From Hydra vulgaris (taxonomy: Eukaryota; Cnidaria; Hydrozoa; Anthoathecata; Hydridae): a stretch of 64,000 nt of DNA. Below, piece after piece: positions 52,345 to 62,597 of this stretch. The notes beneath the pieces are model-generated. The model was not told where the DNA came from and did not search any database. It worked only from the letters and a program-made list of their open reading frames with translations. The position numbers and the translations under genes were made by a program. The DNA lies in the NCBI RefSeq assembly GCF_038396675.1, contig NC_088930.1, forward strand, positions 33,984,501 through 34,048,500, in the 5' to 3' direction. The first letter of the stretch is position 1. Each line of letters starts with the position of its first letter.

Positions 52345-52500
52345 TTTTGAAGCCATTATTTGTCTTCTTTGAAACGAATTTTAGAGTAATTACATGTATG
52401 CTACTTTTGTCGAAGATGCTTTATGAAATCAGACAAGTTATTATTTACAGTTAAGTTCATGTCATTTAAAACTGCATTTATTATTATAATTATTATTTAT
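52345..52500. repeat. Uninterrupted copy of the pogo-target repeat
   Basis: Reverse complement of 40281-40425 joined to 37896-37907. The join at TTTAAAACTGCATT corresponds to the pogo insertion point. Confidence 0.78.
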
Positions 52501-53002
52501 TATAAATTTTAAACTTATAAAACAGTATAAATATACTGTAAATATTAAGATCGGCTAACTTTAAGTTTTCTTTTATTATATACAAATTAATATCAATATT
52601 TTTTATTTTAACTATATAAAAATATGATTTGCATTTACAAAACTATATAAATAGGTATTTTAAGAAGCATAAATATTAAAACAAGTTTTGTAACACTAAT
52701 CTAGTCTCACTGATACCGAATTATTACATAACCATTTAGTATAAAATACACATGATTTCGTCACATAAAATCGGATACATAATTTAGACCACGCAGACAA
52801 CCGCAGATTATAATAAACCACATCAGAGTTGCTAGATGGCATTATAGAATGCAAGTTTGACATTTGGCTCGTGGCATTATGTCATTATTTTGGCATTTTC
52901 AAAAGGTTTAGACTAAAATTTGTAAAAACTTTAGGTAAATGCGAAAAATTCTAAAGATAGATTTAAAACATTTCATTTATTTTTCATTCACGTTGATCTA
53001 AC
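52501..53002. other. No gene recognised
   Basis: AT-rich spacer with no supported feature. Confidence 0.4.
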
Positions 53003-53210
53003 CAGAGCCCTGGCTAGGCTCCCCAATAGGAGAGGGAACCCAACAAATTTACGAGCATCATCTGCAAATTTAGGGGCCCTTCTGCAAATGTAACAAGCTT
53101 TTTTTTTTTAGTAATACCTAATGGAAATGTTTGAGGATTTTGGGGCCTTTATGACAGATTTTTTATTTGGAGGAGGGGGAGGGACTTGGGACCCTGGAAC
53201 TCCGTCACTG
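53003..53210. mobile_element. hAT-type MITE, 208 bp
   Basis: Starts CAGAGCCCTGG and, on -, CAGTGACGGAGTTCCAGGG. Flanks GATCTAAC (52995-53002) and GATCTTAG (53211-53218) agree at 6 of 8 bases, fitting a decayed hAT target duplication. No coding. Confidence 0.5.
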
Positions 53211-53979
53211 GATCTTAGCCAGCGTAGATAAGGAGAATAGGGGAGGGGGTTGCCGCCTTAATGAGGCAGGGGGTTGCGTTAGAAAAATTTCAGTCAATAA
53301 ATGTTTTTGTGCCATTAGTCGACAAATTGAGACCTTTTTGTAACTTCAGTCGGCAAATTCTGGAATTTTTTTTTTCTTAACTCGGCAAATTCTCTTACGG
53401 TACACTTTTGGAAAAAGTTAGCGCAAGGCTTCCTCGTCCCCCCGTAGTCGTAATACCTAATATGATAACAACTATTTCTAACTTAGTAGATTAAAAAAAC
53501 TGTTAAAAAAACTATTAAACCTTAAATGATTCCATAAAAATTTGTAATAAAATATAAAAAGGTAGCTTACAAAATTGGCATTATTTTTGACATTTTACAA
53601 CCAAACCTTTAGCAATTAACATGTAGAAAGTTATGGCGACCCGAACCTACTTGATATCAATAGTATATATACTGAACAATCTGTTTCAATATATATACAA
53701 TCTATACAGTCTGTTGTAAATTATTCTTTCAAGGAGTTTAGATAGTATAGGGAGATTTGAGATTGATCTATAATTGCTCATAACAGATGTTTATCCACCT
53801 TGATATAGATACGTTTTTTGCTACTTTTAATTTGTGCAAAGTAATACAATAAAGTAAAATAGCATTACAATTTTTATTTTGAGAAGATAAAATGAGTGTT
53901 AAAAACCAACCTTTAATTATGTAGTCAAGGGTAACTCGCCGAAAACTATGTATATACATACAAAACTGTATATACATTA
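53211..53979. other. No gene; three degenerate GTCGGCAAATT units
   Basis: At 53318-53395, GTCGACAAATTGAGACC, GTCGGCAAATTCTGG and CTCGGCAAATTCTCTT follow each other at about 32-38 bp. Otherwise unassigned AT-rich DNA. Confidence 0.5.
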
Positions 53980-54599
53980 GGGTGGAGCGATTTTGAAAAT
54001 TTTTGAAATTTGATTTGCCTGAGCAGCAAATCAATATCTTTTGGTGAAAAAAGAACCTTACTCTTTTTTTTTTTTAGTTTAGATGAGTTCTTGAGGTTCC
54101 TCTTTGGATTCTAAATTTTTGATGGGTCCTAATATTGTTTAAATTTTTTTTTTTAAACTATATCAACTTGATACTTAAAAGAAGCAAAATAATATGCTGA
54201 TTTTGAAAATAATATTTGTTTTTATTAAAAAATTAAAATTAAAAAAGTAGAGTTGTTTTTTTCATTAAAAACCCCCGTCCTCAACAAAACGGGGGTTTTA
54301 AGGTATATTTTTGCAAGTATTTTTTTCACTAATAAAATTTTTTAATAAAATTATTATTTATAAAACAAGCATTTTTTTCTGCTTTTTTTGAGTCCAAGGT
54401 TGATATGGTTTAGAAAAAAAAAAATTCAAAAATATTAGGAACTGTCAAGAATTAAAATTCCAAAGAGGACCCTCAAGATCTCATCAAAATCAAAAAATAT
54501 TTTTTTACTTTTATCTTATAATTAATAGACATTGATTCGTGTCTCAGTAATATTGGTTTTTAAACTCTTTTTTTTTTTGCTATGAAAATCGCTCCACCC
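53980..54599. mobile_element. Palindromic MITE (620 bp) split from its TA flank by Transib
   Basis: Starts GGGTGGAGCGATTTTGAAAA at 53980 after TA, and ends AAAATCGCTCCACCC at 54599. The two halves are inverse over nearly their whole length (for example TTGAGGTTCCTCTTTGGA versus TCCAAAGAGGACCCTCAA). The centre is a perfect ACCCCCGT/ACGGGGGT hairpin at 54268-54300. The right-hand TA appears at 57965-57966, after the Transib insertion and its CACCC duplication, so the MITE originally had TA on both sides. Confidence 0.9.
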
Positions 54600-54637
54600 C
54601 ACAGTGGGCCAGAATGCACTTTTACTGGACAAAATTC
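54600..54637 (+). promoter_or_regulatory. Transib end with RSS-like heptamer, 22-bp spacer, nonamer-like block
   Basis: CACAGTG (54600-54606), a 22-bp spacer, then ACAAAATTC (54629-54637), which matches the V(D)J nonamer ACAAAAACC at 7 of 9 positions. The three other ends of this side in the window (41266, 41787, 3893) keep the same 22-bp distance. Confidence 0.75.
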
Positions 54638-55061
54638 ATAACTAATTTAATATTAGAGCTATATTCACTAAAATTAGTATGAGTACTAATATGATGTCTG
54701 CGCTTTTTATGAAGGTAATATTTTTTTATTTCGTTGCTATGGATACCTTTATTTTGCTTAGCAACAACCTACTTTTCTTATCTGCAGATATTTTATAAGT
54801 GCTATATTCACTAAATTTGGCACGAGTACCAATATGAGATCACACTTCTTACAAAAGTTATAATTTTTTAAATTTAGTTGTTATGGATACTTATATTGCT
54901 TAGTTACCAGATACTTTCCTTAGTTACAAAGTGGTAAATTGATATTTGAATATCTTATCGGATTTTTGACCCACCTATATAGAATAAAAATTGAGTATTT
55001 AGGTAAATAATGTTTTAGGAATAATAAAAGCAAAAAATAGTGCAAGAAAACGTTATCAATT

Positions 55062-57060
55062 TTAAATTACATCAAAAAAGTATAAAACAATAATATCGTT
55101 TGAAGATTGTTTAAGTAATTGTAAAACATCTGAAGGAAATGCTTTATGATTTGCTTGGTGTGATGTTGATTTACGCAATGATGAAATAACAGGATCACTG
55201 GAAACTAGGAGTCTATTGATAAGATCAGTATTTGTTGCTTTTCTGGATGTTTTTCGGCTGAAATTTTCGCGATAAGATTTAAAGTCTTTATTTCTAGCCT
55301 CTTGAGCTTCCTCTGACATAAGTCCGATGGGTAATGTAAGGCTTTTAATTATGTCATGTCCATGTATCAATACTTTGTGAACTGATTGAGCCATGTAATA
55401 CCATGGATAAAGGGACACATATAGTCTAAAAGTGTCAAAACAATAATCCTTGAACTTTAAGCAGTCTATTTCATATCCTGAAGAGAGCGTTACCAAGATA
55501 ATGTAAAATCTGAATATAAGGTTTTGGTCAATACCCAGAATTTCAGCTGTTTGTTCATATGCTGCAAAAGCACGCCCTGAGGTATTGCCATCATTACTTG
55601 TTCCAGAACCACCAATTTTAGGGAAATCAACAACAAGTCCCATTTTGTTCATAAAATCGGTCTGAATCTTTTGTTTAGCTACAGATGCCTTTTCTTTGTG
55701 TTCTTTAGATCTTGCTTGCCACTTTCTTGTTTCTTTTTTATATGCAATGTGCAATAACATCTCAAAAAATCGAATCCATGCATGAAGACTGGAAAGACCA
55801 TATTTGAACTCTCTGTTAGTATAATCTATATTAGGGATATCAAGACTATTCATATTTTTTGAAGAGACACCACACACTGAACAGCATTGGTATGAGTTAT
55901 TTTTTTCAGATAATATTGTTTGAACCTTCCCATCAATCATTGTAAGTTCAATAATACAATTCACTTCAATAGAAGATCCGCAAACCTCTAATAAAATCAT
56001 ACCCAAGCTTTCTATCTCACTTTTAATGTACTGATCTTCTTCAATCACAGATTCCTTGGATTCCATTTTGTATGCAAATCTTATGGGTCTACAATAGGCT
56101 GTGGAGGACGACTTTTGATTTCTCCAAATAGGCACCTTTTCGTTGCTGTTGTTAAATCCAGTCAAATCCAATGGGACAAGACAAGTAATAAATAATGATT
56201 CTTCACGCTTTAAATCTCTGTTAATGTCGGGTTCTGATAAAACTTGTTTATAAATGCTTTGGCCAGTAGCACCATCAAAACCAGCCTTACACGTTAGCGT
56301 CATTGTTTTTATTGCTTTGTCGTTCAATATCAAGTGCCTTAACACAGGTTCCTAAACTGCACAGATTCTTTGCAAAGTATGAGTCATTAAATCTTTTAAA
56401 GGAACTGAAGCTGAATAGTCCTCCACTGTTATGTTTGCAGGATAACATTTCAATTTTGCATCTCTGACATCATTGTAAGCGGGGTAGATGTTATATTCTT
56501 TCTCCAAGGCTCCGCTTCTAATCAATTGATAGGAAGCTTTTGTCAGACTTGCATCAATTATTAAAGCCAGTGCTTCGTCTGCTGAATATTTAGTTGCTTT
56601 ATCTGTATTTGATATATTTAAAACATTCTTGGCAGCAATAACAACAGATTCATCTCTAAATTTTTTATTAGCAGCAAAAAATAATTCATTGGATGAATGA
56701 GATTCAATTAAACAAGATACACGCCGTTTTTTAGTTTTATTAGAACTATTATCAAATGCAACTGGTTTTCGACCACGTCTACTTGCAGTTGGTTCATTGT
56801 CTTTTTTTCTGACAATTAAATATTCATTAAGCCAGTTCACAAACTTCTTTTCAAAATTTTTCACAGTATAGTTTGCAGATTTCCACTTTTTTTTATACAA
56901 GTAAACAAATCGTTGAACATGCTGGTCTAAAATCAACGTCTTTAAAATCAGCAAATTTTGGCTGAATAAATTTTAATATATCTTCAGTAATATTTTGTTT
57001 TGAAATACTAAGATTGTTTTTTTGGAGAAAATTATGAATGTCTAAGTTTAACAAAACCAT
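55062..57060 (-). pseudogene. Transib transposase (RAG1-core homologue), nearly intact
   Basis: From ATG 57060 (MVLLNLDIHNFLQKNN) a frameshift near 56900 leads into a long frame, 56954-55062, broken only by one TAG at 56352-56354. About 665 aa in all. RAG1-core landmarks in the 427-codon C-terminal part: first catalytic Asp in CKAGFDGATGQ (residue 24, RAG1 CDGMGD), zinc ligands CSVC (155-158, RAG1 CTLC) and HKVLIH (323-328, RAG1 HKTLAH), and catalytic Glu in SEEAQEARNKDF (349, RAG1 SEGNESGNKLF). The second Asp is not certain. The N-terminal part contains an AT-hook-like GRKP (RRGRKPVAF) and basic KKRR. The enzyme would bind the CACAGTG ends and cut by nick-hairpin chemistry. Mutations are few, so inactivation is recent. 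Confidence 0.92.
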
Positions 57061-57930
57061 ATCTAAATAATTATTGTAACAAGTATTTTGTATTTAAAAG
57101 TAAAATGTTATAATATATATGCCGCCTGGACTACTAATACTTGTTAGTAATTAAGTTACTACAAGTGTTAGTAATTAAAATTAAAAGTAATTAAATTACT
57201 GTCAGTGTTAGTAATTAAATTACTAACAACTACCGAAAATATGTTGTTGCTATGTTATGCAAAGTAAGGTATCCATAGTAACCAAAAAAAGTTAACCTCA
57301 TAAGAATTCTGAATCTCATTTTAATACATACCCCCAATATTGTGTATTTAGCGCAAGTAAAATACTGTTAAAACAACGTTAATGTAAAAATGAGTTGTTG
57401 CTATGCAAAATTTAGTACCATAGCAACCAAGTTAAAACATACATAAAATCTGAACGGGGATTTAAGGGGACGAGCAATCAATTAAAACTCAATTGAAGCA
57501 TCATATAGCTCAAATAAATATAAGACAACACATGGCAAATTGTGGTAATTATTAGTTATTGTGCGGCAAAAAATAAGTTTCTTAAGAAATTTTTTTTTTA
57601 ATCTGTGATTTTCAAAGTATAGCTGAGATAACATGCTATGACAAATTTATTTCACACATTGGTTTTTCTTATCTCTAAATACTTTAGAATAACATGTACT
57701 AATTTTTTGTTTCAAAAACGTAGATGTAATTGAAATATAACACAACGTTGATGTCACCGTTAATTACTTATTTATAATTTTTATTTTATTTTATTTTATC
57801 TCAATATTCAAATGCTTAGAGTCCTGGTAACTAAGGGATTTAATATAAATAAATTATCAATAGATTTCTCCTAATATATGTAGATACTAAAATTAAATAG
57901 GTTTTCAAGATTAGACAACTAAAATTTTTC

Positions 57931-57959
57931 CCATTTTGTCCACCTACTGGCCCACTGTG
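57931..57959 (-). promoter_or_regulatory. Transib end with heptamer, 13-bp spacer, nonamer-like block
   Basis: On the - strand CACAGTG (57959-57953) is followed by a 13-bp spacer and ACAAAATGG (57939-57931). The spacer is 9 bp shorter than at the other end. Only one copy of this end is present in the window. Confidence 0.7.
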
Positions 57960-58304
57960 CACCCTAATATACATACTTGCTTATATATTTAAGTTTTGGA
58001 CTATTTTTTAATATATTTTTGGTATTTTAATTACTCTTAAGATATTAAAAAATTTCCATATAATTGTTAATATCTAAAATAAGATTTTTTAGACTAGCTT
58101 TTAAGAAATTAATATTTTTCAGAAGAGATAGTTAGGAATTTTTCACAATACTTTGTTATACAAGCAAGGATTGCGATATGCTATATAGAATTCTGAAAAT
58201 TTTATTTTTTTCAAGGGTACTATATATAGTTTTCAGCAGTGTTGTATAGAAATGATTACCTTTTTCAAATTAATGGCAAAGTAATGATTACTTTGTGTAT
58301 GTGT

Positions 58305-58415
<111 letters not shown>

Positions 58416-59349
58416 ATTTTTTATTTATTCAAACAATAATGTTGAATACAATAAATGTTGAATGACTTTTTAATTTTAAACACCGTTTTTAACATGCTAA
58501 GCCTCTTTTAAATGAAATGAATATTCTTAATATATCAACTTAATATTTTTGATGTATTGTGTTTTATGTTTAAATGTAAAACATTTTTATTGAAAAAAAT
58601 AGTTTTAAAACTTTTTGATTTTTCTAAAAAATTGAACCTTTTCTTATTTAAAAGAAAATATTAGTTTAAAAAAAAAAACAAGTAGTGGATCAGAAAAAAT
58701 TTAGGAAAATCTACCATAAAATTTTGGTAGACACCCTATATAAATATTTACATATATAATATTATACAACTATATAATATATATAATTATATAATATATA
58801 TATATATATAATATTATATGATATATATAAATATTACTTTGTACAGACACTTTTTTATGCAAATTTTAGTTTGACTTGTTTGTGTATTTTTTTGTATGTG
58901 CAACAAATATTATACATCTTTCTGTTATATTCACATGATTTATATGTATAACAAAGATTTGTTAAAAGATTTATACAAAGATTTATACAAAGTTTATTTT
59001 TATATATTGATCAAATCATTATATTTCAACCAATTTGAAGAAAGCTTTGTAGAATACTGTCTCTGATTTACCTGATTTTTTACCTGATTGGTTTGTGGCA
59101 TATATTGGAAAATGTAGTCATTACTTTTTTTGGAAAGTAACGAGTAATGGTGATATTAAATTAGCCATTACTTTTGTTTTGTCCCCTATTTTTGGAACCC
59201 TAACTCTGGTTAATATATTTCTCATGTCATCATTAATACTCCTGATCCAAAGACCATTTGATTTACATTACCATTGTGATAGCTAAAGCTATATAAGGTA
59301 TTTAAATATATTTAGTAAATAAATATTATGGCAATGAAAGTTTCATCGA

Positions 59350-61195
59350 GTGGTTGTGATAAAAAATGGGTCATGGCATACTAAGGGCTGTTTTGAATTT
59401 ATTTTATCTGCTACACTTAAAGCAACAGACAATGTTGCTGGAATACGCAAGCTATGCTTAAAGTCAAAAGCATCTAAAATATCTGGTAGAGTAGCAGTGT
59501 CATCAAATTTCAGAAATCATTTGAAGGTCAGTTACACGTGTTTATGCTATTATTTTTATTAACTAAAACCATCGAATTTTTGTGTACATAATTTTATTTA
59601 ATGTTATTAGTTTAATAAGTTCTTTAATATTTGCAGTTGAACTAAAATATGAGACTTGAATTAATGTGTATTAATTATTGACGGCTTTTCTTTAATTGTA
59701 GACTGCACATCAATTGAAATTATTTGAATTGGAAATTAATCTGAAAAGGAAACGAACAGAAGATTCAAGCAGAGGTACAATCAGCAACCCAGCAAAACAA
59801 TTTCGTCTAACAGAAATTGGAAAACCAACAGTAAAACATGTTTCGCAACAAACAGTTAACAAACTCATTCAGGATTTTATAGTTGTAGAAGTGAAATCTC
59901 TCCGTACTGTCAAATGTCTTTCTTTCAAAGCGCTGGTGACTGGATTGTGTCCATCTGTAACTGTGCCTAGAGTCACGTTGATAGAAAGCATAAGTCCGAA
60001 TATGACACAATGTGCCTTGCAATCAAGGAACATCTATGCAGTATTTATTATGTCTGTACTAATGCTGATATCTGGAGCAGTCATAGCCAAAGTTTTCTAG
60101 GAATGACATGCCACTGGTAAAATCCTGTTACTTTGGAACGAAAATCTGTTGCTTTGGGTTGTTTGCGATTTGAAGGAAAACATTCGTTTGATCATTGCAT
60201 CAGCAATACATCAAGTGCATGCACGTTATGCTGTTGAGCAGAAAGTTGTGAAGACGTGCACGGATAATGCATCAAAAATAATAAAAACATTCTGTATCTT
60301 CCAGAGTGTCGATGTTGGTGAGAAGAACGAGAATCCGGGACCTGGGGAATCAGTTTTGAACTTAAACGGAAATTCGAAATCAGAGAATGACGACGAGGAC
60401 ACTAGAGATTTTTTATGAGGAAGTTGCATGTTTTGACAGTGCTTCCGATTTAATTCTTACCTCAACAAACGACACTGATGTTACATTGTCCTCACACATT
60501 AGATGCTGCACACATTCTTTGAATCTGGTGTCAATCACTGATGCTGCAAAAGCATTAACAGATAAAACTTATAAGCGCATTCACAATCAAGCAATGGCAA
60601 AAGCAACAGATCTATGGAACTTAACAAGTAGTAGTAAAAAGACTGCAGATTTAGCATATGATCTGTTTCAATTTCGGTTCAATGTGCCTTGTGTAACAAA
60701 GCTGCTACAAACGTACTACAAAGCTGTCAAGAAGATTCTTAAAGCCGAACAAAAACTGAATATCGTCTGCTCTGCATTAGAACTTCCAGTATTTTTGCAG
60801 AAAGATATGGCTATTCTGAAGGAATATGTTATGTTGTTTGAACCTGTGGCAACTGCTATAATAATTTTTGCAAGGTGAAGCCAATTGCTACTTGGCATAC
60901 GTACTTCCAAAAATCCAGTTAGTTCGAACAAAGCTCCAAAATGCAGAGATCAGATATACGGCACCACTAAAAGAAGCTCTTCTACAAGGAATTGCGAATC
61001 GCTTTGATTGTTACTTTGATGATCTAGAATTTCTCCTGGCTACAGTTTCACGTCCAAAATTCAAGTTAGCCTGGACACAAAATATAGCTGAGAAGGAAAG
61101 GTCTATGCATTTATTAAATGCATAAGCTACAAAATTTGAAGAAAAAATTAAAGAGTCCCTAAAAGAAAAAGATGATCAGAACGTTGAGGTTTTAT
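59350..61195 (+). pseudogene. hAT transposase with BED-type finger, two exons plus breaks
   Basis: Exon 1 (59350-59526 and probably upstream) reads VVIKNGSWHTKGCFEF, IRKLCLKSKASK and SNFRNHLK. A GT-AG intron (59527-59701) joins it in frame to TAHQLKLFELE, restoring the BED-type His-x4-His. Exon 2 runs NKLIQDFIVVEVKSLRTV and VTGLCPSVTVPRVTL. After a frameshift near 59985 it continues SEYDTMCLAIKEHL and TNADIWSSHSQSFLGMTCHW (catalytic Asp region). Further parts are RCCTHSLNLVSITDAAKALT (60510-60560), ALELPVFLQKDMAILKEYV, GEANCYLAYVLPKIQ and FLLATVSRPKFKLAWT. The C-terminal dimerisation domain is missing beyond 61195, where a hairpin marks the break. Inactive. Confidence 0.9.
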
Positions 61196-61218
61196 AACGT
61201 TGAGTTATAAAACCTCAA
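61184..61218. repeat. Perfect hairpin, 15-bp arms
   Basis: TTGAGGTTTTATAAC (61184-61198) inverted at 61204-61218, loop GTTGA, exactly where the hAT coding sequence is lost. Confidence 0.93.
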
Positions 61219-61596
61219 ATTATTATAGTTTACAAGTTTCAATGTTTTGCTTCATGCATCTGCACTGCAGATGTCAGCTTCGTGATAAGCACAAACAGTC
61301 CACAGACATACATACTTTTATTAAATACCTATTCTAATTATATGGCACAGCCATAGATGATAGAATATTATATGTATTATGTATTATAATGCATAATTTT
61401 TTTTTAATTCTTTTATAATTGTTTTAATTTTTTTCGTGCGTCTTTTCAGCGAATAGTAATGGAAAAATAATGATTACATGTCAAAAGTCATGGAGAAGTA
61501 ATCATTACTGCACCAGTAAAAAGTAATAAAGAAAGAAATCATTACTTTTCCAGTGAAAAGTACTGGCCAAAGTAATGGTACAACACTGGTTTTTAG

Positions 61597-62306
61597 TTGC
61601 TCTAGTGCTAAACTTATTTATATTAGTTTTAAAAAGTTATTTATAAATTGATTTGGAAGATTTCTCATTTTATGTTTGGACATAAACAAAATATTTTGAT
61701 ATACATATTGATTTGCTTTTTTAAGGTATGACTCTTGAAGCGAGTTTCTGTCGTCTATTAAAATAACTTAATTTAGTTTTATGGGTACTTGCTCATGCTA
61801 TAGCAGTGTACTATTGGCGTATAACAGATAGCTGTGTATGAGGAAATTTCTTTATTAGAGATATAACACATCGATAAAGTTTTATATAATATTGACAAAG
61901 TTTTTAGTTATAAAGTTGTTGTCGGTGTTATTTATTATTTTATGTTCCACAAAATAAGCTGTGATAACGGTGATACTTTTCCGTGGTTTTTTGTAGTTGT
62001 TGTTGTAATAAAATTTTTGTGGCTAGCTTTAAAAAATTTGAAGTATTTTTTTAAGCATATGACAGAGATTTTGATGATGAAGAATTTTTATTATTATACA
62101 GCACAAATATTTTTTAAAATTAAACTTGTCATTTGAAACTATAAGTCTTTTGATCTAGATAATTGTTTAAAAGCCGAATTTCACTTTCTAAATAAAAACA
62201 TTTTTACTATGTGACATAAAATTAAACGTAGTAATGGGTTTTAAGCTTACGGAGTTTCTGTTAAAGACTAAACGCTTTGCATACCCATGCAGTCAATACG
62301 GACATT
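61597..62306. other. No gene recognised
   Basis: AT-rich spacer; nothing supported. Confidence 0.4.
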
Positions 62307-62597
62307 CCCAGGAAAAAAAGTTAAAGAATTTCTATAAACTTTTGAAACAAATGGCCAATAAAATTCTATAGAAATTTTATAAAATTTTTATAAAAAGTCT
62401 ATTAATTTCTATAATTAATTTCTATATTAATTGCAATAAAACTTTTTTTCTATCGAAAAAAAAGTAGAAAAAAAAGGTCTATAGGAATTTCTATAGAAAT
62501 TACCAGATTCTATAGAAATTCTATAAAATTTCTATAGGCTATATGTTTCAAAAGTTTATATATGAAATAGAAATTCTATAGAACATTTTTTCCTGGG
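62307..62597. mobile_element. MITE with CCCAGGAAAAAA ends and TTTCTATAGAAA units
   Basis: The left end CCCAGGAAAAAAAGTT and right end AACATTTTTTCCTGGG are inverse, as are the subterminal AAACTTTTGAAAC / GTTTCAAAAGTTT words. The interior is made of palindromic ATTTCTATAGAAATT units. 291 bp. The target duplication is not clear. Confidence 0.8.

Larger units (their letters stand above)
54600..57959 (-). mobile_element. Transib (RAG1-like) transposon, 3360 bp, TSD CACCC
   Basis: The termini are CACAGTGGGCCAG in inverted orientation. The element is flanked by CACCC at 54595-54599 and 57960-57964, a 5-bp GC-rich duplication as expected for Transib. It encodes a RAG1-like transposase on the - strand. 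Subterminal stems of the form GTTGCTATGG...GCAAC occur at 54737, 54880, 57241 and 57392. It is the best-preserved DNA transposon in the window and is inserted in the end of a palindromic MITE. Related fragments lie at 2912-3893, 40920-41266 and 41787-41865. Confidence 0.93.

Noticed and set aside
55062..56345. Possible host RAG1-like gene
   Set aside because: It lies inside terminal repeats with a 5-bp target duplication and carries a TAG and a frameshift, so it is a transposon gene, not a domesticated one.
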